Below, one piece after another: positions 15,996 through 27,861 of a DNA stretch of 64,000 nucleotides (the stretch's first letter is position 1; every line of letters starts with the position of its first letter). Below the pieces are notes generated by a model. The model worked only from the letters and a program-made list of their open reading frames with translations. It was not told where the DNA came from and did no database searches. The DNA is taken from NCBI RefSeq assembly GCF_014203425.1, contig NZ_JACHJC010000001.1, positions 3,250,001 through 3,314,000 on the forward strand, in the 5' to 3' direction. The stretch is from Micromonospora echinospora. Its GTDB lineage: Bacteria; Actinomycetota; Actinomycetes; Mycobacteriales; Micromonosporaceae. The translations under genes and the position numbers were made by a program.

Positions 15996-17693
15996 GTGAC
16001 GAAACCGGCACCTCTCGCCGCCGCCGGCCGCGTCGCCGGGGCGGCCGCCCTCATCGCCGTGCTCACCGTGGTCAGCCGGCTCGCCGGCTTCGGCCGTACC
16101 GCCGTGTTCACCTGGACGCTGTCCACCAGCGACCTCGGCGGCGCCTACCTGGTGGCGAACTACGTCCCGAACTTCATCTTCGAGATCGTCGCGGGCGGGG
16201 CGCTCGCCAGTCTCGTCGTACCGCTGCTGGCCGGCGCTGTCGAGGCGGGTGACCGGCGCGCGGTGGCCGCCACCACCGGCGCGCTGCTGACCTGGACGCT
16301 GACGCTGCTGATTCCGCTGGCGGTGCTGGTGGCGGTCTTCGCCGACCCGCTGCCGGGCCTGATCGGAGACGGCCTCAGTGAGGCGCAGCAGGCGTCCGGG
16401 GCCCGGATGCTGCGCGTCTTCGCGCCGCAGTTGCCGCTCTACGGCGTGGGCATCGTGCTCACCGGGGTGCTCCAGGCGCATCGCCGGTTCGCCTGGCCGG
16501 TCATCGCGCCGCTGCTGTCGAGCATCACCGTCATCGGCGTCTACCTCGCCTTCACCGCGACCGAGGGGCGGCTGGCCACGATCGGCGGGGCCGGGCGCGG
16601 CGGCGAGCTGCTGCTGTCCGCCGGCACCACGCTCGGCGTGGTGGTGCTCTCGCTGTCGCTGCTGATCCCGCTGCGCCGGCTGAGGCTGCGGATCCGGCCG
16701 GGCTACCGGTTCCCGGCCGACGCCCGGGCCCGGGTCGGCGGCCTGGCCGTCGCCGGGGTGGTCACCGTCGCCGCCCAGCAGATCGCCCTGGTGGTCGCGC
16801 TCAACCAGGTCACCTACGGCCGGACCGCCGACGTCGGTGTCTACAACCTGGCGCAGACCGTCTACTTCCTGCCCTGGGCGGTGCTGGCGGTGCCGCTGGC
16901 GGTGGCCGCGTACCCGACGCTCGTGGCGGCCCGGGCCGGCGGCGACGAACGTGCCTACCGGGAGACGCTCGCCCCGGCGGTACGCGGCGTGGTGCTGTTC
17001 AGCCTGCTCGGCGCCGCCGCGCTCGTCGGCACCGCGATCCCGGTCGGGCACTTCTTCTTCGCCGACCCGCTCGACGCGCGCACCGCCGCCGCCGGGATCG
17101 CCGGATTCGCGCCCGGCCTGCTCGGCTACGGCCTGTTCGCGGTGCTGACCCGCGCCCTGTACGCGCGCGGCGAGACCCGCGCGGCCATCGTCGCCACCGC
17201 GCTCGGCTGGCTCAGCGTGCCCGCGTTCGCCGTCCTGTTCGCCCAGGCGCTGCCACTGGCCGACCGGGTCCTCGCGGTGGCGCTGGCGACCTCCGCCGGC
17301 ATGGTGCTGCTCGGCGCGCTGCTGATCGCCGCCGTACGGCGTGCCGCCGGCGCCGAGGCGCTCGCCGGCGTCGGGCGAGCCGGCGTCGCCGGGCTGCTGG
17401 CCGCCGCCGTCGCCGCGACCGGCGGGACGGCCGTCGCGGCGGGACTCGCCGCGCTCGGTGACGGCACCCCGACGACACCGTGGGCCCTCGCGCAGGGCAT
17501 GCTGTCCGGGGTCGTGGTCGGTGTCCTGTTCCTCGCCGTCGCCTGGCTGACCGACGCCCGCGACCTGCGGCCGCTGCTCGCGGCCGTGACCCGCCGGCTG
17601 GGCCGGCGACGCCCGGCCGACGGGGACGACGGCCCGCCGGCGCAGCAGCACCCCGGCGAGCGGGGCGACGGAAAGGAGACCGTTTCCTCATGA
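15996..17693 (+). CDS. murJ: MurJ/MviN-family lipid flippase
   Basis: This 565-residue protein has about fourteen predicted membrane helices. The start is GTG, one base after the previous stop. The opening AALIAVLTVVSRLAGFGRTAVFTWTLS and YLVANYVPNFIFEIVAGGALASLVVPL match the MviN signature, including the Arg of the first helix (RLAGFGR). MurJ flips lipid II across the membrane. It lacks the C-terminal pseudokinase extension of mycobacterial MviN. Actinobacteria often carry several paralogues, so this copy may serve another polyprenol-linked glycan made by its neighbours. Confidence 0.85.
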   Translation: MTKPAPLAAAGRVAGAAALIAVLTVVSRLAGFGRTAVFTWTLSTSDLGGAYLVANYVPNFIFEIVAGGALASLVVPLLAGAVEAGDRRAVAATTGALLTWTLTLLIPLAVLVAVFADPLPGLIGDGLSEAQQASGARMLRVFAPQLPLYGVGIVLTGVLQAHRRFAWPVIAPLLSSITVIGVYLAFTATEGRLATIGGAGRGGELLLSAGTTLGVVVLSLSLLIPLRRLRLRIRPGYRFPADARARVGGLAVAGVVTVAAQQIALVVALNQVTYGRTADVGVYNLAQTVYFLPWAVLAVPLAVAAYPTLVAARAGGDERAYRETLAPAVRGVVLFSLLGAAALVGTAIPVGHFFFADPLDARTAAAGIAGFAPGLLGYGLFAVLTRALYARGETRAAIVATALGWLSVPAFAVLFAQALPLADRVLAVALATSAGMVLLGALLIAAVRRAAGAEALAGVGRAGVAGLLAAAVAATGGTAVAAGLAALGDGTPTTPWALAQGMLSGVVVGVLFLAVAWLTDARDLRPLLAAVTRRLGRRRPADGDDGPPAQQHPGERGDGKETVSS

Positions 17694-18823
17694 CGGACGC
17701 CTCGCCCGCACCGCGCTGGCCCGGGTCGGTGGCCCTGGTGCTGGCCTCCAGCACCGGCGGAGTCGGGCAGCACGTGCGCTCGATCGTCGGAGGACTAACC
17801 GAGGCCGGAGCGTCGGTGCTGGTGTGCGGGCCGGCCGCCACCGAGGAGCAGTTCGGCTTCACCGGCGCCGGCGCCCGGTTCACCCCCGTGGAGATCCCGG
17901 CCAGCCCCACGCCGGGCGACGCGCGCGCGGTCACCGCGCTGCGCCGGGCGCTCGCGGACACGCCCGTCGACGTGGTGCACGCGCACGGGCTGCGCGCCGG
18001 CCTGGTCGCCGCGCTCGCCCGCCCCGCCGCCCCGCTCGTCGTCACCTGGCACAACGCGGTCCTCGCCACCGGGCTGCGCGGCGTGGCGTCCCGGCTGGTC
18101 GAGCGGATCGTCGCCCGCGCCGCCCGGGTCGCCCTGGGTGCCTCCGCCGACCTGGTCGAGCGCGCCGCCGCGCTGGGCGCCGCCGACGCGCGCCTGGCCC
18201 CGGTCGCCGCGCCCACCCTGCCCGCGCCGCGCCGCCGCCGCGCCGCCGTCCGCGCCGAGTTCGGCGTCACCGCCGACCGTCCGCTGATCCTCTCGGTGGG
18301 CCGGCTGCACCCGCAGAAGCGGTACGACGTGCTCATCGACGCCGCCGCCCGCTGGCGAACCCGTACCCCGGCCCCGGCCGTGGTGATCGCCGGCAGCGGG
18401 CCCGCGTACCTGCCGCTGGCCGCCCGGATCTCGGCCGCCCGCGCGCCGGTCACGCTGCTCGGGCACCGGACCGACGTGGCGGACCTGCTGGCCGGCGCCG
18501 ACCTCGCGGTGGTGACCAGCGACTGGGAGGCCCGGCAGCTGTTCGCGCAGGAAGCGCTGCGCGCCGGCGTACCGCTCGTCGCGACCGCCGTCGGCGGGCT
18601 GCCGGAGCTGGTCGGCGACGGGGCCGTGCTGGTGCCACCCGGGGACGTGGACGCCGTCGACGCGGCCGTGCGCGACCTGCTCGACGACCCGGCCCGCCGG
18701 GCCGAGCTGGGCCGCCGGGGCACCGCCCGCGCCGCGACCTGGCCCACCGAGGCGGACACCGTGGCCGCCCTCGCCGACCTCTACGCCGAGCTGACACCCC
18801 AGCACTCCGCCGGGAACCGCTGA
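17690..18823 (+). CDS. GT4-family glycosyltransferase
   Basis: This 377-residue protein starts at ATG in an ATGA overlap with murJ, after AAAGGAGA. The N-terminal domain shows the donor-site glycine loop GGVGQHVRSIVGGL and VVHAHGLRAGLVAALA. The C-terminal domain contains SVGRLHPQKRYDVLIDAA and the family E-x7-E region EARQLFAQEALRAGVPLVAT followed by GGLPELVGDGAVLVPPGD. It is a retaining GT-B glycosyltransferase, probably using a nucleotide or polyprenol sugar for envelope glycans. The sugar cannot be deduced. Confidence 0.87.
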   Translation: MTDASPAPRWPGSVALVLASSTGGVGQHVRSIVGGLTEAGASVLVCGPAATEEQFGFTGAGARFTPVEIPASPTPGDARAVTALRRALADTPVDVVHAHGLRAGLVAALARPAAPLVVTWHNAVLATGLRGVASRLVERIVARAARVALGASADLVERAAALGAADARLAPVAAPTLPAPRRRRAAVRAEFGVTADRPLILSVGRLHPQKRYDVLIDAAARWRTRTPAPAVVIAGSGPAYLPLAARISAARAPVTLLGHRTDVADLLAGADLAVVTSDWEARQLFAQEALRAGVPLVATAVGGLPELVGDGAVLVPPGDVDAVDAAVRDLLDDPARRAELGRRGTARAATWPTEADTVAALADLYAELTPQHSAGNR

Positions 18824-21258
18824 TGCTGCGCCGACTGACCCCGGTCCTGCTGACCCTGGTCGTGGTGGCGCTGGGCATCACCGCGCTGGCCGCCCGGCCG
18901 GACGACGGCGCGCACCGGCCCGGCGCCGACTTCGTGGTCCTCGTCGGCGCGGCCGGCCTGCGCTGGGACGACGTCGACCCGGAGAACACGCCGACGCTGT
19001 GGCGGATGGCCGAGCAGGGCGCGATCGGCTCCCTGTCGGTGCGTTCCGCGCACCGGCCCACCTGCCCGGTCGACGGCTGGCTCACCCTCGGCGCCGGGAA
19101 CTTCGCCGCCTGGCCCGGCGCCCGTCCGGGCGGTGGCTGCCCGGCCGCCGGCGTGACTGTCGAACGGCCCGACGGCATCGGCGCGAACCTGCCCGACCAG
19201 CCGAGCGTCGTGGCGCACAACCAGGAACAGCTCGCCTGGGGCGCCAAGCCCGGCGCGCTGGCCGAGTCGGTGCGTTGCTCGGTGGCGGTGGGGCCGGGCG
19301 CCGCCGTGGCCGCCGCCCGTCCGTTCGGCCGGGTCGACAGGTACGCGCCCACGCTTCCCGAGAACGCGGCGGACCTGCTCGGCTCCTGCGTGCTGAGCAT
19401 CGTCGACGTCGGCACCGTCGACGACGACGACCCGGTCGCACGGGCGGCCCAGGCGCGGCAGGCCGACGTCCGGCTGGCCCGGGTGCTCGCCGCCCGGCCG
19501 CCGCGCTCGCTGGTGCTGGTCGCGGGCGTCTCGGACACCGACTCCCCGGCGCGGCTGCACGTCGCGATCGCCGACGGCCCCGGCTGGGACGGTGGCTGGC
19601 TGACCTCGCCGAGCACCGCCCGCTCCGGCTATCTGCAACTCGTCGACCTGGCCCCGACGGTGCTCGCCGTGCTCGACCGGACGGCCCCGGACCGGGCCTT
19701 CGTCGGTCGGCCCGCGGTCACAGTCGACGACCGGCCCGACGACCTGCGGGCCGCGATCGAGGCGCCGGCCGACGCGGACCGGGAGGCCGCCGCCCAACGG
19801 CGCGTCGCCGGCTGGTTCTTCACCCTGCTCGCCGCCGCCCAGCTGGCCCTCGCGGTGGCGGTGCTGCCGCTGCTGCGCCGGGCCCGCCGGCACGCCGGAC
19901 CGCACGGGCCCGAACCGGTGTCCCGGCGCGTCGTGGCGGTGGTGGAGCTGCTGCTGATCGCCGCCGCGCTCGCCGTGCCCGCGGCGCTGCTGGCCGACGC
20001 CGTGCCCTGGTGGCGCGGCAGCCACGCCGGCCTGTGGTACGCCTCGGTGACCGCGCTGCTCGTCGTCGGCGGCACCGCGCTGGTCCGGTTCAGCCCCGGG
20101 CACGAGCGCACGCTCGGCCCGCTCGGCGCGGTCGCCGGGCTGGCCGCCCTCGTGGTCGGCGTGGACGTGCTCACCGGCTCCCGGTTGCAGCTCAACGGCG
20201 TGGTCGGCTATTCCGCGCTGGAGGGCGGCCGGTACGCCGGGCTGGGCACCGTCGGGCTGGGCGTGTTCGTCGCCGGTTCACTGCTGTGCGGCGGCTGGCT
20301 CGCCCAGCGGTTCCGCAAGGGCTGGCGGCCGATGGTGATGGTGGCCGTCGGCGGACTGGCAGTGGTGGTCGTGGGCAGCCCGTACCTGGGCGCCGACTCG
20401 ATCGGCGCGATCGCGCTCACCGCCGGGGTCAGCGTGGCGGCCGCCATCTGCACCGGCGGCTGGCTCACCGTGAGCCGGCTGGCCTGGGCCACCATGGCCG
20501 CGCTCGCGGTCACCATCGGCTTCGCCCTGGTCGACCTGGGCCGGCCCGCCGAGGAGCGGGGGAGCCTGGGCCGGTTCCTGGCCGCGCTCGGCGACGGCAC
20601 CGGCGGGCTCACCGTGCACCGCTCCGGCGACTCCAACATCCAGACGCTGGTGAACAGCCCGCTCACCGTGCTTGCCCTGGCCGGGGCGGCGCTGGTCTGG
20701 CTGGCGTTGCTCCAGCCGTGGGGCGGGCTGATGCGGCTGTTCGGCATCTACCCGGCGATCCGGGCGGCGATGGCCGGCACCGCCGTGGCCGTCGGGCTGG
20801 GCGGCGTGCTGGGCGGCTCGGCGCTGGACGTGGCCGGTGCGGCGGCGGCGCTCGTGGTGCCCATGGCGGCGCTGTCGGCCCTGCGGGTGCTCGACCACTC
20901 CACCGACCGTACGTTGCCCGACAGCGGCCGTCCCGGCGGCGAGGCCGGCGCGGTCCCGCCGGGCGGCCCGGACAGCTCCTCCCGGGGAGGCGCAGCTGCC
21001 GACGGCCCCGCCGGCGACGGTGCGGGTAGCGGCCGGTCGGCGGACGACGGGCTGGCCGGTGACGGGGCGGGTAGCGGCCGGTCGGCGGACGACGGCCCAG
21101 TCGGTGGCGGAGCGGGCGATCCGGGGGAGGCCGGGGAGCCGGCCGGACCGGATCGGCAGGGCCCTGCCGGCAGCGAGCCGCCGAACGGGCCGCCCGCCGC
21201 CAGGGCGCGGGTCCCCGTACAGCCGACCCCGACGTCCTCGGAGATCCCCGCCGGCTGA
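18823..21258 (+). CDS. Polytopic membrane protein with extracytoplasmic phosphatase-like domain
   Basis: This 811-residue protein begins with one N-terminal helix (LTPVLLTLVVVALGITALAA). An outer-face domain of about 300 residues resembling an alkaline-phosphatase/sulfatase fold follows (DFVVLVGAAGLRWDDVDPENTPTLWRMAEQGAIGSLSVRS, later YLQLVDLAPTVLAVLD). Residues about 330-690 hold roughly ten membrane helices, and the last 110 residues are a Pro/Gly/Asp-rich disordered tail. Family members occur beside murJ and GT genes in actinobacteria; function unknown, probably envelope-related. A catalytic metal-site set is not complete enough by eye to claim enzyme activity. The start overlaps the GT stop (TGATG). 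Confidence 0.75.
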   Translation: MLRRLTPVLLTLVVVALGITALAARPDDGAHRPGADFVVLVGAAGLRWDDVDPENTPTLWRMAEQGAIGSLSVRSAHRPTCPVDGWLTLGAGNFAAWPGARPGGGCPAAGVTVERPDGIGANLPDQPSVVAHNQEQLAWGAKPGALAESVRCSVAVGPGAAVAAARPFGRVDRYAPTLPENAADLLGSCVLSIVDVGTVDDDDPVARAAQARQADVRLARVLAARPPRSLVLVAGVSDTDSPARLHVAIADGPGWDGGWLTSPSTARSGYLQLVDLAPTVLAVLDRTAPDRAFVGRPAVTVDDRPDDLRAAIEAPADADREAAAQRRVAGWFFTLLAAAQLALAVAVLPLLRRARRHAGPHGPEPVSRRVVAVVELLLIAAALAVPAALLADAVPWWRGSHAGLWYASVTALLVVGGTALVRFSPGHERTLGPLGAVAGLAALVVGVDVLTGSRLQLNGVVGYSALEGGRYAGLGTVGLGVFVAGSLLCGGWLAQRFRKGWRPMVMVAVGGLAVVVVGSPYLGADSIGAIALTAGVSVAAAICTGGWLTVSRLAWATMAALAVTIGFALVDLGRPAEERGSLGRFLAALGDGTGGLTVHRSGDSNIQTLVNSPLTVLALAGAALVWLALLQPWGGLMRLFGIYPAIRAAMAGTAVAVGLGGVLGGSALDVAGAAAALVVPMAALSALRVLDHSTDRTLPDSGRPGGEAGAVPPGGPDSSSRGGAAADGPAGDGAGSGRSADDGLAGDGAGSGRSADDGPVGGGAGDPGEAGEPAGPDRQGPAGSEPPNGPPAARARVPVQPTPTSSEIPAG
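21010..21099 (+). repeat. Two 45-bp tandem repeats in membrane-protein tail
   Basis: Two nearly identical 45-base units encode AGDGAGSGRSADDGL/P in the disordered C-terminal tail of the membrane protein. They differ by only a few bases and are in frame, so copy-number change would lengthen or shorten the tail without breaking the gene. Confidence 0.8.
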
Positions 21259-23327
<2,069 letters not shown>

Positions 23328-23361
23328 GCGGGCGGACCGCGCGAGCGGGCGGGGAGGCGGC

Positions 23362-23967
23362 GTGAGCGGCGTCGAGCACCGGTACGAGGTGACCGCGCGC
23401 CGCCAGATCTGGTCCGGCCGGATCTTCTCGGTGGTCAGCGACGATGTCACCATGCCCGGTGGCGGCGAGGCGACCCGGGACTACGTGCGGCACGTCGGCG
23501 CGGTCGCCGTGGTGGCGCTCGACGACGCCGGTCAGGTGGTGCTGATCCGCCAGTACCGGCACCCGGTCGGCCGGCACCTGTGGGAGCTGCCCGCCGGGCT
23601 GATGGACGTCGGCGGCGAGGACCTGGCCGTCGCGGCGCTGCGGGAGCTGGCCGAGGAGGCGGACCTGACCGCCGGGCGCGTGGACGTGCTCGTGGACCTG
23701 CACAGCTCGCCCGGCTTCGCCGACGAGGTGGTCCGGGTGTTCCTGGCCCGCGAGCTGGCCGAGGTGCCGGCGGAGCAGCGGCACGACCGGCACGACGAGG
23801 AGGCCGACCTCCAGGTGGTCCGCGTGGACCTCGACGAGGCGGTGCGGATGGTGCTGGCCGGTGAGATCACCAACGCGTCCTGCGTGGCCGGGCTGCTCGC
23901 CGCGGCCCGCGCCCGCGAGACCGGCTTCACCGAGCTGCGTCGGCCGGAGGCGCCGCTGCCGCGCTGA
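23362..23967 (+). CDS. NUDIX hydrolase, ADP-ribose pyrophosphatase type
   Basis: This 201-residue protein starts at GTG, 34 bases after pyrG. The NUDIX box is readable as G-LMDVGGEDLAVAALRELAEEADL (residues about 78-102), giving the GX5EX7REUXEEXG pattern with a small variation at its end. RQYRHPVGRHLWELPAG upstream of the box is characteristic of ADP-sugar pyrophosphatases. It likely hydrolyses ADP-ribose. pyrG followed by this gene and then xerD is a common actinobacterial order, here interrupted by two genes. Confidence 0.9.
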   Translation: MSGVEHRYEVTARRQIWSGRIFSVVSDDVTMPGGGEATRDYVRHVGAVAVVALDDAGQVVLIRQYRHPVGRHLWELPAGLMDVGGEDLAVAALRELAEEADLTAGRVDVLVDLHSSPGFADEVVRVFLARELAEVPAEQRHDRHDEEADLQVVRVDLDEAVRMVLAGEITNASCVAGLLAAARARETGFTELRRPEAPLPR

Positions 23968-23983
23968 TCGGGAACCGACGACG

Positions 23984-24024
23984 AAGGGGCCGCGCGGCGC
24001 TGTGCGCCGGGCGGCCCCTTTTCG
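23984..24024. terminator. Bidirectional terminator between NUDIX and TM2 genes
   Basis: The stem AAGGGGCCGC/GCGGCCCCTT encloses an inner GCGGCGC/GCGCCG pairing and is followed by TTTTCGTT on the plus strand. It lies between two converging genes and can serve both. Confidence 0.85.
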
Positions 24025-24033
24025 TTCCGGTGG

Positions 24034-24285
24034 TCAGTCGCGCAGCGGGCGGCCCTGCCCGTCGACACCGCCGTTGACGAGGATCAGGATGCCGTCGACG
24101 AGGCCCCAGATCGCGCCGATACCGCACGTCACGAGCGTGACGATGAGCTGGATGACACCGGTCTTGGTGTCGCCCATGTAGAACCGGCCGATGCCGAAGC
24201 CGCCGAGGAGGATCTGGAGCACACCCGCGACGACCTTGCTCTTGTCCGAGACGCCCTGCGGGTACTGCTGGTAAGGAGTGGTCAT
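24034..24285 (-). CDS. TM2-domain small membrane protein
   Basis: This 83-residue protein starts at ATG 24285 (MTTPYQQYPQGVSDKSKVVAG). It has two membrane helices joined by a short loop: VAGVLQILLGGFGIGRFYMGD, with the family G-x-F-G-x-GRFYxG signature, and IVTLVTCGIGAIWGLVDGILIL. TM2 proteins are widespread in actinobacteria; their role is not established. Confidence 0.88.
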   Translation of the reverse strand: MTTPYQQYPQGVSDKSKVVAGVLQILLGGFGIGRFYMGDTKTGVIQLIVTLVTCGIGAIWGLVDGILILVNGGVDGQGRPLRD

Positions 24286-24576
24286 GAGCGGACACAATAG
24301 TGATCGACTCGCGTCCTGTCGGCCCCGGCACTCCGTTCGTGGAAGGATATTTACCGAACTCTGTCCTGTCGGCTGATGACGTCTCCACCGGCCAGTCTGA
24401 TGCACGCCTGACACACCGTCAGCACCAGCGGGCACCGGATGTCACAGTGTCGCCGTCCGTGGGCTTCCCACGGCTCTAGACTGCCGCCGGCGGGACCGGT
24501 GTACCGCGCCGGCAACGGAGCCGGCGCGGCGCCGCGCAGTCGGGGGTGAGCAGCCCCGGAGGAAGGTGTCTGCATC

Positions 24577-25692
24577 GTGAAGGTCGGAATCCCCCGCGAG
24601 GTCAAGAACCACGAGTACCGGGTAGCGATCACGCCCGCGGGCGTCAACGAGTTCACCCGCCACGGCCACGAGGTCTTCGTCGAGGCCGGCGCCGGCGTCG
24701 GCTCCAGCATCACCGACGACGAGTTCGCCGCCGCCGGCGCGAAGATCCTGGCCACCGCCGACGAGGTGTGGGACACCGCCGAGCTGGTCCTCAAGGTCAA
24801 GGAGCCGATCGCCGAGGAGTACCACCGGATGCACGAGGGGCAGGTGCTCTTCACGTACCTGCACCTGGCCGCCTCCCGCGAGTGCACCGACGCGCTGGTC
24901 GACCGCAAGGTCACCGGCATCGCGTACGAGACCGTCGAGCTGCCCGACCGGTCGCTGCCGCTGCTCGCCCCGATGTCCGAGGTGGCCGGCCGGCTCGCCC
25001 CGCAGGTGGGCGCCTTCTACATGATGCGCACCGGCGGCGGGCGGGGCGTGCTGCCCGGCGGCGTCTCCGGCGTGTACGCGGCCAAGACCGTGGTCATCGG
25101 CGCGGGCGTGTCCGGCCTCAACGCCGCCGCCATCGCGCTGGGCCTGCAGTCCGAGGTGCTGCTGCTGGACAAGAACGTGGCCCGGCTGCGCCAGGCCGAC
25201 GCCATCTACCGGGGCCACCTGCAGACCGTCGCCTCCAACGCGTACGAGATCGAGCGGGCCGTGCTCGACGCGGACCTGGTCATCGGCGCGGTGCTGGTGC
25301 CCGGCGCGAAGGCCCCGAAGCTCATCTCCAACGAGCTGGTCTCCCGGATGAAGCCGGGCAGCGTGCTCGTCGACATCGCCATCGACCAGGGCGGCTGCTT
25401 CGAGGACTCGCGCCCGACCACGCACGCCGAACCGGTCTACAAAGTGCACGACTCGATCTTCTACTGCGTGGCGAACATGCCCGGCGCGGTGCCGAACACC
25501 AGCACCTACGCGCTCACGAACGTCACCCTGCCGTACGCCCTCGAACTGGCCAACCAGGGCTGGCAGCAGGCGCTGCGCAACGACCCGGCGCTGGCGCTGG
25601 GCCTCAACACCCACGCCGGCAAGGTCGTCTACGGCCCGGTCGCCGAGGCGCACGGCATGGACGTGCTGCCGCTGGACGAGGTGCTGAACTGA
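24577..25692 (+). CDS. ald: Alanine dehydrogenase
   Basis: This 371-residue enzyme catalyses NAD-dependent interconversion of L-alanine and pyruvate/ammonia. GTG start gives [23 protein letters not shown], the canonical N-terminus; [13 protein letters not shown] and the catalytic-domain [12 protein letters not shown] follow. The Rossmann motif [22 protein letters not shown] is near residue 170. Length and motifs are complete. It diverges from the TM2 gene; the 291-base spacer carries both promoters but no clear motif. Confidence 0.96.
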   Translation: MKVGIPREVKNHEYRVAITPAGVNEFTRHGHEVFVEAGAGVGSSITDDEFAAAGAKILATADEVWDTAELVLKVKEPIAEEYHRMHEGQVLFTYLHLAASRECTDALVDRKVTGIAYETVELPDRSLPLLAPMSEVAGRLAPQVGAFYMMRTGGGRGVLPGGVSGVYAAKTVVIGAGVSGLNAAAIALGLQSEVLLLDKNVARLRQADAIYRGHLQTVASNAYEIERAVLDADLVIGAVLVPGAKAPKLISNELVSRMKPGSVLVDIAIDQGGCFEDSRPTTHAEPVYKVHDSIFYCVANMPGAVPNTSTYALTNVTLPYALELANQGWQQALRNDPALALGLNTHAGKVVYGPVAEAHGMDVLPLDEVLN

Positions 25693-25700
25693 CCGACACC

Positions 25701-26675
25701 GTGGTGCGCAGGGCCGGCGCGGAACCCGCGCCGGCCCTGCGCCGCGCGGTCCGCACGTACCTGGACCACCTCACCGTCGAGCGCGGGCTGTCCGCGAACA
25801 CGCTCGCCTCGTACCGCCGGGACCTGGACCGCTACCTGGCCACGCTGGCCGCGGCCGGGGTGACCGACCTGGCCGCCGCCGGACCCGCGCAGGTCGAGGC
25901 CCACCTGGCCCGGCTGCGCGCCGGCGACGACGACCACCCGCCGCTCGCCGTCTCCTCCGCCGCCCGCGCCGCCAGCGCGGTACGCGGCCTGCACCGCTTC
26001 GCGCTGCGCGAAGGGCTCGCCGCCGCCGACCCCAGCCGCGACGTCCGCCCGCCCGCGCCGCCGCGCCGGCTGCCCCGGGCGCTGCCCGTGGACGCGGTCC
26101 TGCGGCTGCTGGAGGCCGCCGACCTGCCCGGCGCCACCGGCGACGCCGCCGCCCGCGCGCTGCGCGACCGCGCGCTGCTGGAATTCCTGTACGGCACCGG
26201 CGCGCGCATCTCCGAGGCGGTCGGCGCGGCGGTCGACGACCTGGACCTCGACGCCGGCGCCGTGCTGCTGCGCGGCAAGGGCGGCCGGACCCGGCTGGTC
26301 CCGGTCGGCGGGTACGCGGCCGACGCGCTGCGCGCCTGGCTGGTCCGGGGCCGCCCGGCGCTGCTCGCGGCCGGACGCGGCACCCACGCGGTCTTCGTCA
26401 ACGCCCGCGGCGGCCCGCTCACCCGGCAGGGCGCCTGGGCCGTGCTGCGCGCCGCCGCCGGCCGGGCCGGCCTGCCGGTCGACGGCCCCGACGCGATCTC
26501 CCCGCACACGCTGCGCCACTCGTACGCCACGCACCTGCTCGACGGCGGCGCGGACGTGCGCGTGGTGCAGGAGCTGCTCGGCCACGCCTCGGTGACCACC
26601 ACCCAGGTCTACACGCTGGTGACTGTGGAACGGCTGCGCGAGGTGTACGCCACCGCCCACCCCCGCGCCCGCTGA
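25701..26675 (+). CDS. xerD: Site-specific tyrosine recombinase XerD
   Basis: This recombinase of about 324 residues resolves chromosome dimers at dif with XerC. The N-terminal SAM-like domain contains [27 protein letters not shown]. Catalytic residues are visible: Arg in [11 protein letters not shown], Lys in [13 protein letters not shown], His-x-x-Arg in [16 protein letters not shown], His in [11 protein letters not shown] and the nucleophile Tyr in [11 protein letters not shown]. The start is uncertain: GTG at 25701 or 25704, close to the ald stop, so co-transcription with ald is possible. It precedes parA and scpAB, as usual. Confidence 0.93.
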   Translation: MVRRAGAEPAPALRRAVRTYLDHLTVERGLSANTLASYRRDLDRYLATLAAAGVTDLAAAGPAQVEAHLARLRAGDDDHPPLAVSSAARAASAVRGLHRFALREGLAAADPSRDVRPPAPPRRLPRALPVDAVLRLLEAADLPGATGDAAARALRDRALLEFLYGTGARISEAVGAAVDDLDLDAGAVLLRGKGGRTRLVPVGGYAADALRAWLVRGRPALLAAGRGTHAVFVNARGGPLTRQGAWAVLRAAAGRAGLPVDGPDAISPHTLRHSYATHLLDGGADVRVVQELLGHASVTTTQVYTLVTVERLREVYATAHPRAR

Positions 26676-26896
26676 GCGCGCCAGGCTCGCGGTCCTCGGG
26701 TCTGTGATCGGGCCGCGTCCGCGGCTGACGGGCGGCCGACACGCCGACCCGCTACCGAACGTGCTGCTGGCCGGTGGCGTACAGTCGGCATCGGCGCGGG
26801 CCTCCAGGTACGACGGACCGGGGGTGCGCAGCGGCGCCGCGAGGGACGTCGGACGGCTCCGACGCCGGGTGGTCGTCGGGAGGGGGCAACGAGGAC

Positions 26897-27820
26897 ATGG
26901 CAGGAAACGGTGACCGTGCCGAGACCTGGACGTCGGAGCTCCGTGAGCAGCAGGCGACGCTGGGCGCCGATCTCGGCCCCGCCGACCCGGCCGCGTACAC
27001 CATGCGCAAGCCGATCCCCGAACCCATGCCGACCGACCGGCACGGCCCGGCGCGGATCATCGCGATGGCCAACCAGAAGGGCGGCGTCGGCAAGACCACG
27101 ACGACCATCAACCTGGGCGCGGCCCTGGCCGAGTACGGCCGCAAGGTGCTGCTCGTCGACTTCGATCCGCAGGGCGCCCTCTCGGTCGGGCTGGGCGTCA
27201 ACCCGCACAACCTGGACCTGTCGGTCTACAACCTGCTCATGCAGGACGACGTCACCGCCGAGGACGTCCTGATCAAGACCGACGTGGCCGGGCTGCACCT
27301 GCTGCCCGCCAACATCGACCTCTCCGCCGCCGAGATCCAGCTGGTCAACGAGGTCGCCCGGGAGATGGCCCTGGCGCGGGTGCTGCGCACCATCCGCAAG
27401 GAGTACGACTTCATCCTGATCGACTGCCAGCCCTCACTGGGCCTGCTGGCGATCAACGCGCTCACCGTCGCGCACGGCGTGCTCATCCCGCTGGAGTGCG
27501 AGTTCTTCAGCCTGCGCGGCGTCGCGCTGCTGCTCGACACCATCGACAAGGTGCGTGAGCGGCTCAACTTCGACCTGGAACTCGAAGGCATCCTCGCCAC
27601 CATGTACGACAGCCGCACCACCCACTGCCGCCAGGTGCTGCAGCGGGTGGTCGAGGCGTTCGGCGACAAGGTCTACCAGACCGTCATCACCAAGACGGTG
27701 AAGTTCCCCGAGTCCACGGTGGCCGGCGCCCCGATCACCACCCTCGACCCGGCCTCCTCCGGCGCGCGCAACTACCGGCAGCTCGCCCGGGAGGTCATCG
27801 CCGCCCAAGCGGACCGGTAG
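26897..27820 (+). CDS. parA: ParA/Soj-family chromosome-partition ATPase
   Basis: This 307-residue protein has the deviant Walker A KGGVGKTTTTINLG near residue 62, LLVDFDPQGALSVGLG and IDCQPSLGLLAINAL. The ATG start is preceded by a GGGAGGGG-type site. It is the ParA paralogue that actinobacteria keep beside scpAB, distinct from the origin-proximal parAB; a role in DNA segregation or in recruiting the SMC complex is inferred from this position. scpA begins 41 bases downstream. Confidence 0.92.
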   Translation: MAGNGDRAETWTSELREQQATLGADLGPADPAAYTMRKPIPEPMPTDRHGPARIIAMANQKGGVGKTTTTINLGAALAEYGRKVLLVDFDPQGALSVGLGVNPHNLDLSVYNLLMQDDVTAEDVLIKTDVAGLHLLPANIDLSAAEIQLVNEVAREMALARVLRTIRKEYDFILIDCQPSLGLLAINALTVAHGVLIPLECEFFSLRGVALLLDTIDKVRERLNFDLELEGILATMYDSRTTHCRQVLQRVVEAFGDKVYQTVITKTVKFPESTVAGAPITTLDPASSGARNYRQLAREVIAAQADR

Positions 27821-27861
27821 GGCGCACGCCGGCCGCCCGCCGCGTCGTCTACGGTTTCCCG

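Noticed and set aside
25701..26675. Mobile-element integrase
   Set aside because: Gene order before parA-scpA-scpB and full XerD motifs identify the chromosomal dimer-resolution recombinase.
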